Assembly (NCBI RefSeq): GCF_018873765.1
Contig: NC_057922.1
Location: 12,847,563-12,911,562, forward strand
Length of the DNA stretch: 64,000 nucleotides
Source: Telopea speciosissima
Taxonomy: Eukaryota > Streptophyta > Magnoliopsida > Proteales > Proteaceae
Reading direction: 5' to 3'
This document shows, in pieces, positions 57,686 to 64,000 of this stretch. The notes under the pieces were generated by a model. That model ran no database searches and was not told the origin of the DNA. It saw only the letters and a list, made by a program, of their open reading frames with translations. How positions within the stretch are numbered: the stretch's first letter is position 1; the number at the start of each line of letters is the position of its first letter. The translations under genes and the position numbers were made by a program.

Positions 57686-58724
57686 ACACCCCTCAAAAGT
57701 AACCAATAACCAGTCATAAGGCTGATGTCTTTTGTAAAATCCCTTTCACACCCTTGGTCTCCTTATATCAAACACTTGATCTTCCTGTACATACCATATT
57801 CCCATCCATCGTAACCAAATAAGCCGCTACCTTGAGAACTCCGTATCCCTTGGTCATATGCTCATAGTGGGAAAATCATTTACATTCTAAAACATTCAAG
57901 GAAATGTTCATAAAGGTTGCTCTTCTTCAGGCTACCATTTTTCCTTTTTCTTCTTCTTCAAGTACGCATTTTTATTAGGGTTATATTCTATGGTTTTGAG
58001 TCTATACTTTTTTTTTTATTCCGTCGAAATTCGATTTTACAGGGTATAGACACTTATGACCTCCCCCTCTATGTCCCAGTGGGAATGATTTCCCTGGCAT
58101 TGCGATGTTTACCATAACGATGATGTCCATGGATCAAATTATTGGCATTCCTAACATCCGTTCTTTGTATAAGAGCATCTGGTCAGAAAATCGATTGTTC
58201 TCTCTCTCTCTCTCAATTAGAAAATATATGTTAAAAACACTGCTTGAACGTGCATTTGCTTCACTGCCCGTCCTTAATCTTGTTCTGAAACTCACTTGGA
58301 CAGAGATGATAAATCATGTTACATTGTTTAAATTAAGGATAGGATCAAAATTTCTTGCGACTCTTACTCTCTGCCTCTATTAAGCATTGAACCTATGAAA
58401 AGTTTGTTTCACTTGGGGAGGGAGGTGGGGCTGTTGAGCGTTGTGGGAAAGAAATTTTGTCCTTACCTTGACGTAGAAGAAACACAAGTTTTTAAGAAAA
58501 AAACAAAACATAAGGTCGTTAAGATTTCCAGATTCTGTAAACATCTACCAAAACCAAACGGAAACTGCAAGTCATCTGCTTCCGCTAGATTCGGGCCTTG
58601 ATTTTTGTTGCTATCAACTCTACAATATTCTCCTGGTTAGATTTTATTTAGTCACAAGGCTTTAATTATACCCAAACTAATGCCATCTTAATTACCCACT
58701 AATGGCATGGGAATATATATAGGG
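57686..58724. other. 3' flank of the RING gene, no other gene
   Basis: Likely 3' untranslated region followed by intergenic DNA. A short CT run lies at 58199-58213. No supported frame. Confidence 0.5.
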
Positions 58725-58882
58725 AAACAGATCACTGCCTAGCCCTCAAAAGCCTGCAGGTGTGTGCTACCTAGGCAGGATTTTTTGCTTTTCCATGGGG
58801 GCAGCATGGTACTTTTGTACACTTTTGTATCTAGATGCAAAAAATACGTGGGCCATGCACCAGGTAGTGTTCTACATTTATG
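58725..58882. repeat. Shared-terminus element, imperfect hairpin
   Basis: The left end AGATCACTGCCTAGC and the right end, inversely AGAACACTACCTGGTGC, give imperfect inverted termini matching the copies near 12490 and 18445. A TTGCTTTTCCATGGGGG block is shared with the copy at 25195. An ATGACC core is not obvious. Confidence 0.55.
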
Positions 58883-58928
58883 CTAGGTTACACAAATCGG
58901 ATTTTAGACATCCTTAGTTCTCCCTCCT

Positions 58929-59031
58929 CCATCGGATGTTACACATCCTTATTCCCCCGCCCCCCCTTCCCACCTCTCCTCCATCGGAGGTTAAACATCC
59001 TTATTCCCCCCCCCCTTCCCACCTCTAGCCG
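58929..59031. repeat. 52-bp tandem duplication
   Basis: CCATCGGATGTTACACATCC at 58929 and CCATCGGAGGTTAAACATCC at 58981 begin two units, each with a C-run and CTTCCCACCTCT. Confidence 0.85.
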
Positions 59032-60236
59032 ATTCTGGAACTAATATGCTTGATTTAGGGTCAAGATCTCGGGTCGAGTTGAAAACTCGACCCAAGTTCT
59101 TTCCGATATGAGGTAATATTGGGTATTGCCAAAGTCTCGTCTCGAGTTCTCAAAATAATGAGATACTCGTCGAGATCTCGCGAGTTCTTGTTCTATGATC
59201 ACAAATAGTTTCTTCTTTCTTTTTTTATCTCGATATTCTGTCACAAATAGGTTTTTCCTTTCTTTTCTTTTTTTTTTTTTTTTTTTTTTTTTTTCTGACC
59301 ATACCTTAAAAGAACATAAAAAATTAAGGGCAAAGAAATCTCACCAGCGTAGATAGGCTATTTAAGACGCATAATATTGAAAAAGGTTTTCTGGGCAAAT
59401 CGCCCAAGAGGGAATCTGTTGATGGCAACTCTACAGCCGTCCAATCAGATCTGATAGCCCTCATCCTTTTATTTTTTTGAAAAAATTATAAAACAAACAA
59501 CTAAGCAATCTGCAACTCCCACTATCCAGCTGGTTTCTAATCTTTGGTCATTTGGAGTTTCGTACACAATTTTACCCCTGTTTTCAATACTTGAATTCGT
59601 GACCAAGCGTTCAACAAGTGAGCATTTGACCAATGAGCCAAACACGACCTTCGTGGTTTTTTCACTATTATAAAAATTTATTTCCAGTCATTTCTCCCCC
59701 CAACCATTTCATGCTTAGGTTTCATACTTCCTTCTTTTACCCATAGATTTCATGTTGTAATGTGTAAGACTCCATAGTTAAGGTAAAAATGGAGAAAGGT
59801 TGCTTCAAAATCACCGTTTTCTTTGGAGTTTAAGGTTGACGATTCACGTATTCATGGTATTATTTAAACGTTCTTGAGTTATCTGGTGAAAATCGCCCCT
59901 TCTTTTTTTTGGTTTTTTTTTTTTGTTGGGGGGGGGGGGGAGAAGGGGAACAAAATGCAAACACAGAGAGAATAGAAAGGACAGAGATGAAGATGGACTG
60001 TCTCATCTTGTTGGACGGTTCAGATTAGACCCTGCAAAAGATAATTTTCTGCATGGGTCCCCAGAAAACTATACCCATAAAACAGTACCATTTATTCATG
60101 CATATCGACTTAAAGCCGAGCCCATATATAGTTTTGGATGGGCTATAACCTGTAGCCCATCCAAAACTGCTACTTCAAATGGCAAAATTTGAAGACATGA
60201 ATTCATTATTAACAACCCTCACCCCTTTTTTATCTT
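59032..60236. other. No gene seen
   Basis: GATCTCG/ACTCGA words repeat at 59060-59180. A T-run lies at 59268-59294 and a G-run at about 59927-59941. Confidence 0.45.
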
Positions 60237-61952
60237 GGGAAAATTGCCTAGATCTACTAGATAAGAAAGTCAATTACAAGATAAACAGGTTTAAAATATA
60301 TTTTACATCCATTAATTTCAATTTTGAAAAGATTTACCTAATTCCCCAAAGTTAGTTATTGCTCATGTAACCCAAGATATAAATAGACTGAATTTTCTAA
60401 AATACCCCAACATCCCTTCATCTTTTCATACCCCAAAATAACTTTATCTTCTTTTATTTTATTTTATTTTTTCATTTTTTCATATTTTTAATTAATTGCG
60501 GGACCCACCACCATCTCCTCCTCCTTTTCTTCATCATCTTCTTCTTTCTCCACCAAGGCGGAACCACCCCTACAGGCTACAACACCCTCACCTTGCTCTA
60601 CAACTCCACCCCCACCTGCAACACCCATTCTCTCTCTCCCGCTTTCACTGCCCCTCCTCTGCAACCCGCCCATCCCCCCCGACCTCCTTTCTACAACACC
60701 CTCCCCACCCCCCACCATTTTCCGCCTTTCCTCTTCTCCACCTATCTGTGGTACATTAATCTTTTTAAGATGTTCAAGCAAAGAAATGAGTTTTTTACTG
60801 GATTCCTCTACTACCTCTTTTCTGGTGCGTAACGGAGCATAAAATGTTGCACAATCACACAACTTCGGATTCCTCTACTGCCACTAGATCATCTCCTTGA
60901 TAATGATAAAAATGTAAGCTTTCTCCCAATTTTCAATAAAAGAATAAGACATTTTGGGCTCTTGAATCTCAAAACCCAGAAGAGATCTTTGTGCTATCAA
61001 GCGTCCACTCCAATTTCCAAGCCCTTCAAGAATTTCTAATTAAAATGTTAATTGAGAAGTCAAGTATCCAACGTCTACCCTCTCTACTTCCTTTTTAACA
61101 GTGAATTATTGAGACGAAATCAGTTAGTGGAGGAAGATCAAAAGATCTTCGATTATGTTATTCTGATCAACGTCTTTCTCTCGCTGAATTTGCCAAAAAG
61201 GTGAGGTAGTTTTAGCATACCAAAATATCAATTTGAGAATTGGGTTTCTGGAGATTCCATCTCTGAAGTGGATTCTGTGAGAAAAGTTGATCCTAAGATG
61301 GGTTCCTCCGAAATCATTGTTTCTAAACTCAAGATTCGATTTTGGATCTGCGTGCAAAGGGATTTGGGATTTCTGCAGGAACGGAGCAGCCATGGCGAGA
61401 TAGTGAAGGAGCATTTTAGAATCTCATCGGGCTGTTATCAGTTAGGCGCGAATCAAAACTTTACCATTCAAATTTACTGTCCCGTGGTTTGACAAAGTTC
61501 CCAGTGTTGACGGGAGATGGGGGAGGGGAAAGGGCAGAGAAGCAGGGGGGTGAGGCGTGGGTTGATGAGAGCACAGTGGAGGATAGGGAGGCAGGGGATG
61601 AGAGAGAGACAGCAGGAGAAGGTGTGGGTGTTACAGGTAGAGGTGGAGCCTCCAAGGGGTTTGCAGGCGCAGGATGGTGCAGCATTCTTCAGAGAAAGAA
61701 GAGGAGCTGGATCCCACATATGGCATTAAAAATGAAAGAATTAAATAAAAAAAATATGTTGAGAGAAGCTGAAAAGAGGTTGGCGTATTTAAGGAAGTTT
61801 AATTTTGTTTTCATCTCGAACAGTATGAGCAAAAAATAACATTGGAGATTGAGTAAATCTTTTTAAAATTGAAACTAGTAACCGTAAATATATTTTAAAA
61901 CTACTAATCTTGTAATTAACTTTTTTATCAAGTGGATCTAGGAAATTTCCCC
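60237..61952. mobile_element. Mutator-like element with arms of about 450-600 bp
   Basis: The left end GGGAAAATTGCCTAGATC and the right end (inversely GGGGAAATTTCCTAGATCC) start inverted arms. These stay alignable through TTTAAAATATATTT, TTTCAATTTT-AAAAGATTTAC and a C-rich part (GGAACCACCCCTACAGG versus GGCTCCACCTCTACCTG inversely). Long terminal inverted repeats of this kind are typical of plant MULEs. No transposase peptide lies inside. The 9-bp target duplication is not clear. The central 640 bases are unique and may be captured DNA. Confidence 0.65.
61124..61393 (-). other. Open frame in the MULE interior, possible captured fragment
   Basis: An 89-residue frame starting MAAPFLQKSQIPLHADPKSN runs from 61393 leftwards between the two arms. 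Its Ser/Arg/His-rich N terminus with few acidic residues resembles an organelle transit peptide (inference). No family is recognised. It could be a piece of a host gene carried by the element, or chance. Confidence 0.3.
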
Positions 61953-61990
61953 TTTTTTTCATCCCTTTAGGGGCAAGAAGTAAAGGTTAG

Positions 61991-62116
61991 AAGAACATTA
62001 TTGAGTCTTTGCGAGCCTTGGCGCAAGTAAGGTTGTGGTAAGGTTCAAAACATGGAAACACCTCTCTGTGAAGTAGGGTCATGCATTGGGACGCACTTTA
62101 AGAACATTGAGTCTTT
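61991..62116 (+). mobile_element. Truncated Au-like SINE with target duplication
   Basis: The body at about 62011-62099 contains GAGCCTTGGCGCAAGTAAGG, AAACACCTCTCTGTGAAG and GGGTCATGCATTGGG. AAGAACATTATTGAGTCTTT (61991-62010) and AGAACATTGAGTCTTT (62101-62116) flank it, the left one with three extra bases. It is shorter than the copy at 10416. Confidence 0.65.
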
Positions 62117-62494
62117 ACTTGCCTTACCCAATTACTCTTCAAGTAAATAAGGAAATTTATGACTACCCTAAAGGGCAAGGATGAAGACCTCCAAAACCCT
62201 CGACATAATAAGGGTAAAGCCGTTACCGACCCTACCTCCCTTCTTGCCATCCTAACCAATAAACTAAGATTGATTTTTTGGGGAACAGGTTTTGAAACAT
62301 ATAAGCAATATCAAGACCAGGACCAAGGGCAGTACATGGATGTTCATGTTATAGAGGAGGGCTCATGAGAAACTCTGCACAGCTTGGGTTCTTGTCGGGG
62401 TTCATGACCAACTGTACACAATTGCACATTTTTATATCCATCCATTTCATTCTTAACATTGAATGATTCAGTCTCAATAATTCTCTAACATGCA

Positions 62495-62549
62495 GGTCTC
62501 AAATATGGGCTCTCACCAGTGACAATAGGAGCGGCACTACAGGCTACAG
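62495..62549 (+). other. Exon-like stretch of unknown origin
   Basis: An acceptor-like AACATGCAG is followed by a frame reading LKYGLSPVTIGAALQATA and a stop. It is a single short piece with no partner exon recognised, so it may be an exon remnant or chance. Confidence 0.2.
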
Positions 62550-62999
62550 CATAATCAAAGGCTCAAGTAATTTTTATTGGTTAGACATCAGCATCGAGTT
62601 ACCCACTGTCGGTAATGCTCGGGATACATTGGATGTGCAATTCATCAATTCACAATCACATAGCATTTGATTTACATATGCAGTCAAATCAATGATAGTA
62701 AGGCATAATAGATCCATATAATCTACAAATCACACAGCATTTGATTAAATCCTCAACTTGAACAACTTCCAGGGGAGATTTGTGTCTCATGCTCTGTACA
62801 AATGTATGCCCTTAAAACCGAAGTAGGAATGCATCATCAGGAAGGAGATGATGATGTTCCACAGGAAAATAGAACAGTCCTCACATGAGCACAAATGGTG
62901 CAAGAAGATTATAACAGTTCCCACGTTGACAATAAGGCAAATAGATTGCAACCAACTTGTCCCTAGGAAAGGAGGGAGAAAAAAAAAGACATCAAGAGA

Positions 63000-63074
63000 A
63001 GTAAATGCCGCTAGTTTTATATATTTTAACATCAAGAAAAGTAAATGGCTTCAGTTTTATATATATTTTAATAT
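63000..63074. repeat. Tandem duplication of about 40 bp
   Basis: AGTAAATG...AGTTTTATATATTTTAA occurs twice in succession, separated by ACATCAAGAA. Confidence 0.7.
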
Positions 63075-64000
63075 ATAGAAGGGTGTAAAACAGATCAGTG
63101 TATGGTGTCAGCATCACCATTGCTCACTAACAGCAAAACATAAGTGAATTCATGTATTGCATTGAAAAATGCTTTCCAGATAAAAAATATTAACATTTTC
63201 CACAAACAGATGGAAGAAAGATTATAGGGAGAGGGTTCTTGAGAAACCGGCATAGGGGAGAGCCCCAATGAGGTGAGAGTGAGAGAGGGCACTAACGTAC
63301 CCTCCCCTAGCAGCTCAGAGAATTTTTTCCCAAGAATATATTAGAAAAGGGCAAAGGCTCACGGGGCCTATGGCGCATTCTACTTAAAACAAATCTCAGT
63401 AGATTTTCTTTGTTGGACAAACTTAAGCAAATCAATTCACCTTCGATCTGATCTTTCAAGAGGGAAGGTATATGATTCACCAATGGCTTGATTTAGTGCT
63501 CCAAGCTTCCTCATAATTTGGGCTTATTTTACAGTTCACAGTTCTTAGCTCCATTAGTCACTTCCCTCTTTTTTCTTTTTTGTCTTCAGTTTAGCTGTTG
63601 GGTTTATTGATATTTCCCTAATGAGATTTGATAGGAGGGAAAACATTGAGAAACAGAGAGAATGGAAACGAGAACACTCGGAGCAAATTGATTGCAATCC
63701 GATTGGACATGATTAGGAGCAGGACAGAAGGAAAATTACTCTTTTTGCCATCTTAAAAAGAGATCATCATTTTTTTAAGGGGAGACAGAGTGTGGTTGCT
63801 ATCATGGCTCTGCTCAAATCTATTGACATGGCAGCTGCTTATTGGTTCAGCAGCGATATCCCTATGCTTGTGCAGTAGAGGATCAAGGTCCACTAGGCAT
63901 AACTACCCCATCCAGTGGGATCAACAATCAACAACCTGGCTATCAACTCGTCTCTCCAAGGCCAGTATTGGAATCTGATAGTAGGACAGAAGGATGAGGA

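Larger units (their letters stand above)
62117..64000. other. No convincing gene in the right end
   Basis: Apart from one exon-like stretch at 62495-62549 and a tandem duplication of about 40 bp at 63000-63074, nothing coding stands out. A gene could start beyond the window. Confidence 0.4.

Overview
The window looks like nuclear DNA of a flowering plant, probably a dicot. It is AT-rich, with spliced genes using GT-AG introns, CT-rich leaders, and many plant-type transposable elements (Au-like SINEs, L1 and RTE LINE tails, hAT-type MITEs, a solo LTR). The species cannot be fixed from sequence alone. No CRISPR array, bacterial operon, rRNA or free-standing tRNA gene was seen.

Three spliced protein genes are supported, all on the + strand. 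(1) 2909-11641 holds seven in-phase exons of an unrecognised hydrophilic protein whose 5' exons may lie left of the window. Its 5.2-kb fifth intron is filled with insertions, including an antisense processed retrocopy of ribosomal protein eL32 with target-site duplications. (2) 27511-30404 is a two-exon gene for a 90-residue basic plant protein of unknown function, with a promoter carrying three CACGTG boxes. (3) 54631-57685 is a five-coding-exon RING-H2 E3 ubiquitin ligase of 562 residues (MBR2/JUL1-like), with a possible CT-rich leader about 10 kb upstream and a LINE inserted between the two.

The remainder is intergenic or intronic and mostly repeat-derived. 1-2806 has LINE tails. 5724-10876 is a transposon-rich intron. 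12864-15483 is a candidate 2.6-kb solo LTR with a SINE inside it. 16127-26800 is AT-rich with scattered MITEs. 31995-36210 is a cluster of hairpin elements, hAT MITEs and a LINE reverse-transcriptase relic. 36600-43260 is gene-free with SINE fragments and a copia-like LTR end. 50170-52767 is a 5'-truncated L1 LINE with a perfect 15-bp duplication. 60237-61952 is a Mutator-like element with long inverted arms and a possible captured fragment.

The most unusual signal is a set of about thirteen short elements that share a small core (near AAATGACCATCCCACC). Many fold into long hairpins, but with arms that differ between copies, and two further hairpins share the architecture without the core. 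The three genes show no evidence of working together; they are simply neighbours in a repeat-rich plant region.
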